Of a stretch of 64,000 bases of DNA, positions 1 through 7,435 are shown one piece after another (the first letter of the stretch is position 1; each line of letters starts with the position of its first letter). Location of the stretch: NCBI GenBank assembly GCA_041393395.1, contig JAWKKG010000004.1, positions 909,163-973,162 of the forward strand, read 5' to 3'. The position numbers were made by a program, and so were the translations under genes. The notes below the pieces were generated by a model. The model did not search any database. It was not told the DNA's origin and saw only the letters and a program-made list of their open reading frames with translations. The stretch is from JAGQIB01 sp041393395 (lineage in GTDB: Bacteria; ARS69).

Positions 1-421
1 ACGCCTTCTGGTCCGCGACGTGCCCGATCCGGAGCTCGGCCAGCAGCTGCTCGAGGCGCGCCTGCCGCTCGTCGCGGTCGAGCTTCGTCGTCTCGAGGAT
101 GGCCTGGATGTTCTGGCGCACCGTGAGGCCGCGGAAGATCGACGCCTCCTGCGGCAGGTATCCGATGCCGCGCCGGGCGTGGACGTACATCGGAAGGCGG
201 GTGACGTCGTCGCCGTCGATCGTGACGCGGCCGGAGTCCGCGCGAACGAGTCCCGTGACCATGTAGAAGGTCGTCGTCTTGCCCGCACCGTTCGGCCCGA
301 GCAGACCCACGACCTCGCCACGTCGCACCTCGATGTCGACCTCGTCGACGACCCGGTGCCCTCGGTAGGCCTTGACCAGACCCTCGCCGCGCAGGAGGCC
401 GGACCCGGGGGTCGTGATCAA
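1..421 (-). CDS. lptB: LPS export ABC transporter ATPase LptB (3' part missing)
   Basis: This is the N-terminal 140 residues of the cytoplasmic ATPase that powers lipopolysaccharide extraction by LptFG; the gene runs off the left edge. The Walker A motif GPNGAGKTT lies at residues 42-50. The Q-loop stretch YLPQEASIF that follows is typical of LptB rather than of other ABC ATPases. The start chosen is TTG at 421-419, which overlaps the lptC stop as TTGA; no better start lies nearby and the core fold begins about ten residues in. It is the last visible gene of lpxL-lptC-lptB. Walker B and the signature motif lie outside the window. Confidence in the family is high from sequence alone. Confidence 0.95.
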   Translation of the reverse strand, partial: MITTPGSGLLRGEGLVKAYRGHRVVDEVDIEVRRGEVVGLLGPNGAGKTTTFYMVTGLVRADSGRVTIDGDDVTRLPMYVHARRGIGYLPQEASIFRGLTVRQNIQAILETTKLDRDERQARLEQLLAELRIGHVADQKA

Positions 422-1002
422 CCCTCGCTCTCCAGCAGCTCGGAGTCCGGGCTCGCCGTCCCGCGGACCTCGCGCTTGATCTCCACGCGATCCAGTCCCG
501 GATCCGTCACGAGTCCCACGCCCGTCAGGACGTCTCCGCCGCGGGTGATGCGGACGAACTCGTCCGTGTGGATGCGCGACGCCTGATGGTCCCAGAACAG
601 CACCTCCGTCTCCAGCAGGGCCCCGTCGTCCGACGTGACCCGTACGTTCCCGCGCACCTCGAGGTCGTCGGTATTCTGCTCGAGAATTCCCCGATCGGCC
701 GTGAGGCGCGAGACGTGGTCGTCGCCCTCGTAGAAGTCGATCACGACCCACTCGGCTTCGACGCGCTTCTTCTCCCGGAAGACGGACGCCGTATCCGCCT
801 GGAGAACCCAGCGGGTCGCCGCCTCCCGGAAGTTCTGGAGGGAGATGCCGCGCATCCCCTCGCTCGGCGGACGCACGGCCGCGTCGTTGGACGTCGGAGT
901 CGCTTCCTCCGTCCGGCAACCGGCCGCTGCGGCCAGGGCGAGCAAGGCGATCAACGCGAACGCCCTTCCCCCGGTCCCTCCCCCGCTTCCTGTTCTTCTC
1001 AT
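418..1002 (-). CDS. lptC: LptC-like LPS export protein with lipoprotein signal
   Basis: This 194-residue protein fits LptC, the periplasmic bridge that passes LPS from LptBFG towards LptA. It has an N-terminal hydrophobic stretch (residues 14-28) ending in a lipobox-like AAAGC with Cys29, so it may be lipid-anchored rather than held by a transmembrane helix. The rest is a beta-rich repeat region (about 50-180) with phrases such as RLTADRGILE and VRGNVRV that are usual for the OstA/LptC fold. The ATG at 1002 overlaps the upstream acyltransferase stop as ATGA, and the stop overlaps the lptB start. Reading through to the left is lptB directly, so the lptA gene usually found between lptC and lptB is absent. 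Confidence 0.85.
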   Translation of the reverse strand: MRRTGSGGGTGGRAFALIALLALAAAAGCRTEEATPTSNDAAVRPPSEGMRGISLQNFREAATRWVLQADTASVFREKKRVEAEWVVIDFYEGDDHVSRLTADRGILEQNTDDLEVRGNVRVTSDDGALLETEVLFWDHQASRIHTDEFVRITRGGDVLTGVGLVTDPGLDRVEIKREVRGTASPDSELLESEG

Positions 1003-1985
1003 CGGGTGTTCGCCAATTCCCTTGAAGGTTGAAACACTTGCAGATACGCGGGTTCTTTCGTCGAACGCTCGAGTTCCAGGGCATTCGTTTCCGGCCGGCT
1101 CTTCCACCGCCGGTGGTACCACACCCATTGCTCCGGATGCTCCCGGATCGCGCCCTCCAGCACCTCGTGCCAGTGGACCATGTCCTCCCGGATTGCCTGT
1201 GCCCGGTCCGACGCCGCGGACGCCGGCAGCGCCGGCAGAAAGCGGATGCGGTGGCGGCCGTCCGGCGCGAGATGACAGAACACCGGGACCATTGCGGCGC
1301 CCGCACGGCGAGCGAGCACGAACGGCCCCGTGGGCGTTCGCGCCGGCCGGCCGAAGAACTCGATCCAGGCCGACCGCCCCCTCGTATCCTGATCCGGCAA
1401 CGCCGCCACGATCTCGCCCGCCCGCAGGGCCCGCAGCGCTCCGACCAGCCCCGCCGAGCGACGATGCACCACCACCCCCGCCCGCTCCCTCCACTCGTTC
1501 AGCCAGCGATCCGCGCGTGAGTCGAACAGCTCGCGAGCGATGACGTGCACCGGCAAACCGTCCAGCGCACAGCAGGCCGCCAGCACCTCCCAGCTCCCGA
1601 AGTGAGCCGAGAGTGCGACGACTCCCCGGCCGCGCGCGAGGGCCGCCTCCAGGTGGCCGCGCCCCTCGATGACCGCGAGACGGTGGCTTCGCTCTCGATC
1701 CAGTTTCCGAAGACTCAGAACGTCGACGAGGTTGCGACCCGTCGCTCGAAACACCTCACGCACCAGCGCTTCCCGCTCGGCCATCGATCGTTCGGCACCG
1801 AACGCGAGCTCGAGGTGCGATCGGATCCTGCGCTCCGCCGGACGATCGACGTGGCGCACGAGATCCCCCAGACGCGAGAACGCGACGAGCGCGGCGCGCC
1901 GTGGCAACACGGTCGCGAGCGCCTGCAGCGTGCGCACGCCGCCGAGGAAAGCGAGGTGACGGGCTTCCCGAAACCGACCGGCCAC
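999..1985 (-). CDS. Lysophospholipid/lipid A acyltransferase (LpxL/LpxM family)
   Basis: A 328-residue member of the HtrB/LpxL/LpxM acyltransferase family, which adds a secondary acyl chain to Kdo-lipid A at the inner membrane. The catalytic histidine-acid motif is seen as HFGSWE, the form HX4E shared with many LpxL homologues, followed by a conserved PDQD stretch and a C-terminal QWVWYHRRW block typical of the family. An upstream in-frame TTG at 2033 is rejected because a clear promoter covers it; the GTG at 1985 has the ribosome site AGGAGG about 8 bases upstream. It opens an operon with lptC and lptB. Whether it acts as LpxL, LpxM or a related ornithine- or phospholipid-type acyltransferase cannot be told from sequence; the context favours lipid A. 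Confidence 0.88.
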   Translation of the reverse strand: MAGRFREARHLAFLGGVRTLQALATVLPRRAALVAFSRLGDLVRHVDRPAERRIRSHLELAFGAERSMAEREALVREVFRATGRNLVDVLSLRKLDRERSHRLAVIEGRGHLEAALARGRGVVALSAHFGSWEVLAACCALDGLPVHVIARELFDSRADRWLNEWRERAGVVVHRRSAGLVGALRALRAGEIVAALPDQDTRGRSAWIEFFGRPARTPTGPFVLARRAGAAMVPVFCHLAPDGRHRIRFLPALPASAASDRAQAIREDMVHWHEVLEGAIREHPEQWVWYHRRWKSRPETNALELERSTKEPAYLQVFQPSRELANTR

Positions 1986-2004
1986 TTCTCTCCCTCCTGG
2001 GGAG

Positions 2005-2033
2005 AATTTAGGCACGGCGGCGAGGGGCGTCAA
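2005..2033 (-). promoter_or_regulatory. Sigma70-type promoter of lpxL-lptC-lptB
   Basis: On the minus strand TTGACG (2033-2028) is followed after 17 bp by TAAATT (2010-2005). The predicted start near 1998 leaves a very short leader before the GTG at 1985. It lies in the 108-bp gap after kdsD and so can uncouple the lpt genes from the kds genes. Confidence 0.65.
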
Positions 2034-2093
2034 GCAAGACCGATGCCAACCATGGAACGGCGGGTGTCCGAATGCGTGGCGGCGACGGAGAAA

Positions 2094-3095
2094 CTAGCGG
2101 AAGCCCGCGGCGAGGCAGTCGTGCAAGTGCAGCACCCCGAGGAGCTTGCCTTCGTCCGCCACGATCAACGCCGTGATGCGGCGGGCCGGCTGCTCCATCC
2201 GCTCGATCGCGCGCACGACGAGCTCGTCTTCCGAGATCGTGCGCGGATCCCGGGTCATCATGCCCGCGACGGGACGCGTGAGCGACTCCGGATCCGCGAG
2301 CAGCGCGCGCCGGACATCGCCGTCGGTGACGAGCCCCGCGAGGCGCCCGGACTCCTCGACGATGACGGCGAGGCCGAGTCGCTTGCGGGTGATCTCCGCG
2401 AGCACCTCGAGCAGCGGCGCGTCGGGCGTGGCGAGCGGGAGCTCGGCGCCCGTGTGCATGAGTTCGCGGACGCGCATCGTCAGGCGACGCCCGAGCTGGC
2501 CGCCGGGATGGAGACGCGCGAAGTCCTCCGGGCCGAGGCCGCGTTCGTGGAACAGTGCGATCGCCACCGCGTCGCCGAGCGCCATCATCGCGGTGGATGA
2601 GGCGGACGGGATCACGTCGTCGGGCCCGGCCTCCGGCCCGACTTCGAGCACGATCGCCACGTCGGCTTCCTCCGCGAGCGGCGACTCCGCCACTGCGGTC
2701 CAGCCGAGGATCGGAACTCCGTGACGGCCGGCGGCCTCCACGATCGGATCGAGCGACTCGAACTGTCCGCTGCGCGAGATCGCGATCAGCGCGTCGCCCG
2801 GCGTGATGAGTCCGAGATCGCCGTGAATCGCTTCCACGGGATGGAGGTACACGGCCGGGGCGCCGGTGCTGCACAGCGTGGCCGCGATCTTTCGCGCCAC
2901 CAGCCCCGACTTTCCGATTCCGGACACGACGATGCGACCGCCGCCCGAGAGAGTCCGCTCCAGCACGCGGACCGTCTCGACGAACGAGCCGTCGAGCGAG
3001 TCGGCGAGCATTCGCAGCGCTTCTCCCTCGCGCCGCACGACTTCGCGGCCGTACTCGATCAGCCGCGCGGCATCCACGACGACGTCCTCGCTCAC
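2094..3095 (-). CDS. kdsD: Arabinose-5-phosphate isomerase (KdsD/KpsF)
   Basis: This 333-residue protein converts ribulose 5-phosphate to arabinose 5-phosphate, the first step of Kdo synthesis. It has the full family layout: a SIS sugar-isomerase domain (about residues 40-180, with SGIGKSGLVARK and the conserved PVEAIHGDLG stretch) followed by two CBS domains (about 205-270 and 278-333). The GTG start at 3095 overlaps the kdsA stop as GTGA, which supports translational coupling in kdsB-pyrG-kdsA-kdsD. The length matches E. coli KdsD/KpsF. The CBS pair is thought to sense a nucleotide ligand in the family. The phosphatase gene kdsC that often follows kdsD is not present here. Confidence 0.95.
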   Translation of the reverse strand: MSEDVVVDAARLIEYGREVVRREGEALRMLADSLDGSFVETVRVLERTLSGGGRIVVSGIGKSGLVARKIAATLCSTGAPAVYLHPVEAIHGDLGLITPGDALIAISRSGQFESLDPIVEAAGRHGVPILGWTAVAESPLAEEADVAIVLEVGPEAGPDDVIPSASSTAMMALGDAVAIALFHERGLGPEDFARLHPGGQLGRRLTMRVRELMHTGAELPLATPDAPLLEVLAEITRKRLGLAVIVEESGRLAGLVTDGDVRRALLADPESLTRPVAGMMTRDPRTISEDELVVRAIERMEQPARRITALIVADEGKLLGVLHLHDCLAAGFR

Positions 3096-3958
3096 GACGC
3101 CCGGGCGCCGGCCGCGGCCGGCGGCGTCGACGCGGCGAACTCCAGCACGAGCGAACGGATCCGTGCGAGCTGGCCGAAGATGCGCTCCATCTGCGCGAGC
3201 GGAAGCATGCTCATCGCGTCGCAGAGCGCGTGGCGGGGATCCGGGTGCGTCTCGAGGAACACGAGATCGGCTCCCGCGGCGACGCCCGCGCGCGCGATCG
3301 TCTCGATCGACTCCGGCTCGCCGCCCGCCGGATCGTCGGAGCGCACGCCGTAGATGCGCACCGCGTGACCGGCGTCCATCACCACGGGGACTCCGAGCGC
3401 GCGCATCTTGGGGATCGAGCGAACGTCCACGACGAGATTCCGGTAGCCGAACGAGCTCCCGCGATCCGTGAGCAGGATGCGGTCGTTGCCGGCCCGGCGA
3501 ATCTTGCCGACGGCGTTCGCCATGTCCTCGGGCGCCATGAACTGGCCCTTCTTCACGTTCACCACGCGACCGGTCTCGGCCACGGCGATCGCGAGCCGGG
3601 TCTGCTGACACAGGTAGGCGGGAATCTGGACGACGTCGAGGACCTCGCCCGCCGCCTCCACCTCCGAGAGATCGTGGACGTCGGACAGCACCGGCAGCCC
3701 CGTCTCCCGGCGCACCTTCTCCAGGATCCGGAGTCCCTCCTCCAGGCCCGGTCCCTGGAAGGACCGCTCGGAGGAGCGGTTGTCCTTGAGGAACGAGCTC
3801 TTGAAGATGATCGGAACGTCGACGGCCTCGGAGATGCGCGCGAGCTCCGCGGCGACCGAGAGGCACAGCTCCTCGCTCTCGATCACGCACGGTCCCGCGA
3901 TCGCGGCCAGCGGTTCACCCGCTCCCACCCGGAAGCCGGCGACCTCGAACGCGCTCAC
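3092..3958 (-). CDS. kdsA: 3-deoxy-8-phosphooctulonate synthase (KdsA)
   Basis: This cytosolic enzyme condenses phosphoenolpyruvate with arabinose 5-phosphate to Kdo 8-phosphate. The 288-residue length and the blocks FKSSFLKDNRSS, GPGLEEGLRI, NVKKGQF and ETHPDPRHALCD are those of KdsA. Cys24 in AGPCVIES stands where metal-independent enzymes such as that of E. coli have Asn, so this should be a metal-dependent class enzyme like that of Aquifex. It starts with GTG at 3958, overlapping the pyrG stop, and its own stop overlaps kdsD. The C-terminus carries a short Ala/Pro-rich tail of no known role. Confidence 0.97.
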   Translation of the reverse strand: MSAFEVAGFRVGAGEPLAAIAGPCVIESEELCLSVAAELARISEAVDVPIIFKSSFLKDNRSSERSFQGPGLEEGLRILEKVRRETGLPVLSDVHDLSEVEAAGEVLDVVQIPAYLCQQTRLAIAVAETGRVVNVKKGQFMAPEDMANAVGKIRRAGNDRILLTDRGSSFGYRNLVVDVRSIPKMRALGVPVVMDAGHAVRIYGVRSDDPAGGEPESIETIARAGVAAGADLVFLETHPDPRHALCDAMSMLPLAQMERIFGQLARIRSLVLEFAASTPPAAAGARAS

Positions 3959-5628
3959 GACGCTTCCCCCGCGATCACGGGGTCGCCGTCGTCGACCTCG
4001 GAGTCCCCTTCACTGCCCGCGTCGTCCGCGTCCGCGTACCGCACCGCCGCCCCGACGAAGCCCGCGAACAGCGGATGCGGGCGACCGGGCCGGGAACGGA
4101 ACTCCGGATGGAACTGGCAGCCGACGAACCACGGATGGTCCGCGAGCTCGAGGATCTCCACGAGCCCCTTCTCCGGCCAGCGTCCCGAGAACTTCACGCC
4201 CGCGCGCTCGAACGCGGGTTCGTATGTCTTGTTGAACTCGTAGCGGTGGCGGTGTCGCTCCAGCACGCGCGACACGCCGTACGCGTCGGCCGCGCGCGTG
4301 CCCGGCGCGAGCTCGCACTCGTACGCGCCGAGTCGCATGGTGGCGCCCTTGTCCACGATCCGCTTCTGCTCGGGGAGCAGATCGATGACGGGGTCCGCGC
4401 AATCCGGATCGAACTCGGAGGAGCCGGCGTGCGGCAGTTTCGCGACGTTGCGCGCGATCTCCATCGCGGCCACCTGCAGGCCGAGACAGATCCCGAAATA
4501 CGGCACGCGGTTCTCGCGCGCATAGCGCACGGCCGCGATCTTGCCCTCGATGCCGCGCGAACCGAAGCCGCCCGGAACCAGGATGCCGTCGACGTCGCCG
4601 AGGGCGCGCTCCACCACGTCGGCCGTGAGGCTCTCGGAGTCGACCCAGCGGATGTCCACGCGAACGCCATGCTCCACGCCGGCGATCAGGAGCGACTCGC
4701 TCACGGACTTGTAAGCGTCTTCCAACGCGACGTACTTGCCGCAGATCGCGATGCGAACCGTGCGAGTCGCCTCCGCCTGACGATCGAGGAACCGCTCCCA
4801 GGCCGAGAAGTCCATCGGTCGCTCCGGCAGACCGAGTCGCCGCGCCACGACCTGATGCAGGCCCGCCCCCTTCAGGTTGCGCGGCACCTCGTAGATGCTG
4901 CTGACGTCCGGCGCGGGAATCACCGCGCCCGGCTCCACGTTGCAGTAGAGCGCGATCTTCTCCTGGATTCCGTCGGGCAGCGGACGATCCGTGCGGCACA
5001 GGAGCGCGTCCGGCTGGATACCGATCTGGCGGAGATCGCGCACCGAATGCTGGGTCGGCTTCGTCTTCAGCTCGCCGGCCGCCGCGATCCACGGCAGAAG
5101 CGTGACGTGCAGGAAGAACAGGTTCTCCGGACCCACGTCGAGCCGCAGCTGCCGGACGGCCTCGAGGAACGGGAGGCTCTCGATGTCGCCGACCGTGCCG
5201 CCGATCTCCACGATCACCACATCGCGACGATCGCCGTCGGAGAGCTTGCGGATGCGGTCCTTGATCTCGTCCGTGATGTGCGGGATGACCTGCACGGTGC
5301 CGCCGAGGTAGTCGCCTCGACGCTCCATGGAGATCACGTGGTGATAGATCTGCCCGGACGTGACGTTGTTGTCCCGCGAGAACGGCTGATCGAGGAAGCG
5401 CTCGTAGTGGCCGAGATCGAGATCCGTCTCCGCTCCGTCGTCCGTGACGAACACCTCGCCGTGCTGGAACGGATTCATCGTTCCCGGATCGACGTTGATG
5501 TAGGGATCGAGCTTCAGCAACGTCACCTCGAAGCCCTGGCACTTCAGCAGACGGCCCAGAGACGCCGCCGCCACGCCCTTCCCGAGCGAGGAGACCACAC
5601 CGCCCGTCACGATCACGTACTTGGTCAC
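3955..5628 (-). CDS. pyrG: CTP synthase (PyrG)
   Basis: CTP synthase aminates UTP with glutamine nitrogen; the CTP is needed by KdsB for CMP-Kdo and by phospholipid synthesis, which explains its place between kdsB and kdsA. The N-terminal amidoligase domain begins TGGVVSSLGKGVAAASLG with the GKG phosphate loop. The C-terminal class I glutamine amidotransferase domain has the triad Cys381 (GICLGLQ), His507 and Glu509 (QFHPEF). At 557 residues it is of normal length, ending in an acidic tail (about 532-550) that looks unstructured. The GTG start at 5628 overlaps the kdsB stop as GTGA; a longer frame upstream merely shadows kdsB. Confidence 0.98.
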   Translation of the reverse strand: MTKYVIVTGGVVSSLGKGVAAASLGRLLKCQGFEVTLLKLDPYINVDPGTMNPFQHGEVFVTDDGAETDLDLGHYERFLDQPFSRDNNVTSGQIYHHVISMERRGDYLGGTVQVIPHITDEIKDRIRKLSDGDRRDVVIVEIGGTVGDIESLPFLEAVRQLRLDVGPENLFFLHVTLLPWIAAAGELKTKPTQHSVRDLRQIGIQPDALLCRTDRPLPDGIQEKIALYCNVEPGAVIPAPDVSSIYEVPRNLKGAGLHQVVARRLGLPERPMDFSAWERFLDRQAEATRTVRIAICGKYVALEDAYKSVSESLLIAGVEHGVRVDIRWVDSESLTADVVERALGDVDGILVPGGFGSRGIEGKIAAVRYARENRVPYFGICLGLQVAAMEIARNVAKLPHAGSSEFDPDCADPVIDLLPEQKRIVDKGATMRLGAYECELAPGTRAADAYGVSRVLERHRHRYEFNKTYEPAFERAGVKFSGRWPEKGLVEILELADHPWFVGCQFHPEFRSRPGRPHPLFAGFVGAAVRYADADDAGSEGDSEVDDGDPVIAGEAS

Positions 5629-6395
5629 CGAGGCACCCCCTCGCTCCGACTCCGAAGAATGGTTTCGACCTGCGCGACGTCTTCCGGCACGTCCACGCCG
5701 ATCGGCGTCGCCGCGACCTCCACGACTCTCATCCTGAATCCCAGGCGCAAAGCGCGCAACTGCTCCAGATCCTCGACCGCTTCCAGTCCCTGCCGCGGCT
5801 CCCGGACGAGACGTTCCAGCACTTCCCGGCGGAAGCCGTACGTTCCCACGTGAATCCACGCGTCCGGGTCCCGCTCGTTCGCGGCGAGCGCCGGCACGCC
5901 GCCCTGCACGTGACGGTAGGGGATCGCCGCCCGCGAGAAATAGAGAGCATTTCCGAGGTCGTCGACGACGATCTTCGCCGCCCGCGGGTTCGCGAGCTCC
6001 TCCGCCGTCGCGCCCCGCACCCCCAGCGTGGCGAGCGCCACCGACTCGTCGTCGAACGCTCCGGCCAGCCGGTCGACGTCGCTCGGCTCGAGCAGCGGCA
6101 CGTCGCCCTGGAGATTCAGCACGACGTCGGCCGGGCGATCCCGGATCGCCTCCGCCACGCGATCCGTCCCCGTGGCGTGGTTTCCCGTGGTGAGCACGGC
6201 TTCCGCTCCGGCATCGCGCGCCGCTTCCGCGATCCGTTCGTCGTCCGTCGCCACGAGCACGTGGTCGAGGCGGCGCGCCGCGAGCGCCGCGCGCACGACC
6301 CACGCGACCATCGGACGCCCCTGGATGACGGCGAGCGCCTTTCCCGGGAACCGGGTCGAACCGTAGCGAGCCGGGATGACCGCGACGCGGATCAT
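5625..6395 (-). CDS. kdsB: CMP-Kdo synthetase (KdsB)
   Basis: This enzyme activates Kdo with CTP to give CMP-Kdo for lipid A glycosylation. The N-terminus reads IPARYGSTRFPGK, the nucleotide-binding signature of the family, followed by VVATDD-like and GTDRVAEA blocks and NLQGDVPLL. The 256-residue length is usual. The ATG at 6395 has the ribosome site GGAGGGG 6-7 bases upstream. Because there is too little room for a separate promoter between the hairpin at 6424-6446 and this start, it is probably fed by read-through from rpmA or by a promoter further back in the 227-bp gap. Confidence 0.97.
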   Translation of the reverse strand: MIRVAVIPARYGSTRFPGKALAVIQGRPMVAWVVRAALAARRLDHVLVATDDERIAEAARDAGAEAVLTTGNHATGTDRVAEAIRDRPADVVLNLQGDVPLLEPSDVDRLAGAFDDESVALATLGVRGATAEELANPRAAKIVVDDLGNALYFSRAAIPYRHVQGGVPALAANERDPDAWIHVGTYGFRREVLERLVREPRQGLEAVEDLEQLRALRLGFRMRVVEVAATPIGVDVPEDVAQVETILRSRSEGVPR

Positions 6396-6423
6396 GCGCC
6401 CCTCCCGGAAAATGCCGGCTCCG

Positions 6424-6446
6424 AAAAGAGGGGAGGCCGCCCCTCT
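6424..6446 (-). terminator. Candidate (partial) intrinsic terminator after rpmA
   Basis: A perfect 7-bp stem, AGAGGGG (6427-6433) with CCCCTCT (6440-6446), encloses a 6-nt loop. Read on the minus strand it is followed by a short T run (complement of 6424-6427). The T tract is only four long and kdsB begins 29 bases later, so read-through into kdsB is likely. The rest of the 6396-6622 gap shows nothing I can name. Confidence 0.4.
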
Positions 6447-6622
6447 CCCGTCCGTCGGTGCGGCGGGAGCGAAGCGGCCTCCGCGTAAGGCGGGGCGATT
6501 CGCGCCGTGACTTCGGTGAAGATCGGCCCCCAGCTTCCGGCCGGACGAGCCGGCCCGTGATCCGTCCTCTCTCGGTATCCGGTCCCGCGGACCGGTCCCT
6601 CGGGATTCGCGTGAGGCGGAGA

Positions 6623-6883
6623 CTACTCCGCGTTCGGCGCCACCGAGACCTTCTTGCGGTTCTTCTTGAGGCGCTCGAACTTCACGTGACCGTCCACCAG
6701 CGCGAACAGCGTGTGATCCACGCCGACGCCGACGTTCCGGTTCGCATGAATCCGCGTGCCCCGCTGGCGGACCAGGATCGAGCCGGCCGTGACGAACTGG
6801 CCGTCTCCCACCTTCACGCCGAGCCGCTTGCTATTGCTGTCGCGCCCGTTCCGGGAGCTTCCGCCCGCTTTCTTGTGGGCCAT
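6623..6883 (-). CDS. rpmA: 50S ribosomal protein L27
   Basis: This 86-residue protein is L27 of the large subunit, whose N-terminal tail reaches the peptidyl transferase centre. The start MAHKKAGGSSRNGRDSNSKR is the universal L27 opening, without the cleavable Firmicutes extension. GSILVRQRGT and the C-terminal lysine/arginine-rich FERLKKNRKKVSV complete the match. It lies 17 bp after rplU, the standard bacterial pair. A ribosome site (GAGGAGGA) precedes the ATG at 6883. Confidence 0.98.
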   Translation of the reverse strand: MAHKKAGGSSRNGRDSNSKRLGVKVGDGQFVTAGSILVRQRGTRIHANRNVGVGVDHTLFALVDGHVKFERLKKNRKKVSVAPNAE

Positions 6884-6900
6884 TTCGCTGTCCTCCTCGC

Positions 6901-7215
6901 CTAGGCGCCGACGATCTGCTTGACCAGGATCTCGGTGAACGGCTGACGATGGCCGGCGCGCTTGGTGTAGCGCTTCCGGCGCTTCTTGTGGAACACGACG
7001 ACCTTCGGGTCGCGGCCCTGGCGAACGACTTCGGCCACGACCTTGGCGCCGCTCACCGTGGGACTCCCCACGGTCACGCCGGAGTCGCCATGGACCAGCA
7101 GCACGCGGTCGAATTCGACCTTCTGGCCCGGCTGCGCCTCGAGCTTCGGGATCTGCAGCTTGCCTTCGAGCTCGAGGCGGAACTGCCGACCGCCCGTTTG
7201 AACGATCGCGTACAC
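6901..7215 (-). CDS. rplU: 50S ribosomal protein L21
   Basis: L21 binds 23S rRNA in the large subunit. The 104-residue sequence begins with YAIVQTGGRQF and carries the late block HKKRRKRYTKRAGHRQPFTE, both diagnostic. The start is GTG at 7215 with AAAGGGAGA about 6 bases upstream. The pair rplU-rpmA has its own strong promoter at 7250-7278, so it is not simply a continuation of the rng operon. Confidence 0.98.
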   Translation of the reverse strand: MYAIVQTGGRQFRLELEGKLQIPKLEAQPGQKVEFDRVLLVHGDSGVTVGSPTVSGAKVVAEVVRQGRDPKVVVFHKKRRKRYTKRAGHRQPFTEILVKQIVGA

Positions 7216-7249
7216 GTGGTTCTCCCTTTTGTGGTCACAAAACCCGACC

Positions 7250-7278
7250 AGTTAACGGGATCGGAGGGGGCCTGTCAA
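7250..7278 (-). promoter_or_regulatory. Sigma70-type promoter of rplU-rpmA
   Basis: A consensus -35 TTGACA (7278-7273) is separated by 17 bp from TTAACT (7255-7250). The predicted start near 7243 leaves a leader of about 28 nt with a good ribosome site before the GTG of rplU. Confidence 0.7.
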
Positions 7279-7391
7279 GGTCCCCGACCGCGATTCCCCG
7301 CGTACCCGGTCGACACATACCCGGGGATCCCCGCGCAGGCGCCCGAGGCGCCCGACGAGGCCCTCCGGCCCCCCAGGGCCCCCTTTTCCCA

Positions 7392-7435
7392 CGCGGCTCC
7401 CGCCGCGGGTGCCCCGGATCGGTGCCCGATCGGGC
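7392..7435 (-). terminator. Hairpins after rng, possible terminator
   Basis: Two inverted repeats follow the rng stop: a perfect 12-nt palindrome at 7424-7435 touching the stop codon, and a 6-bp stem with 4-nt loop at 7392-7407. Neither is followed by a T run on the minus strand, so a Rho-dependent or weak end is more likely than a classical intrinsic terminator. Confidence 0.3.
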
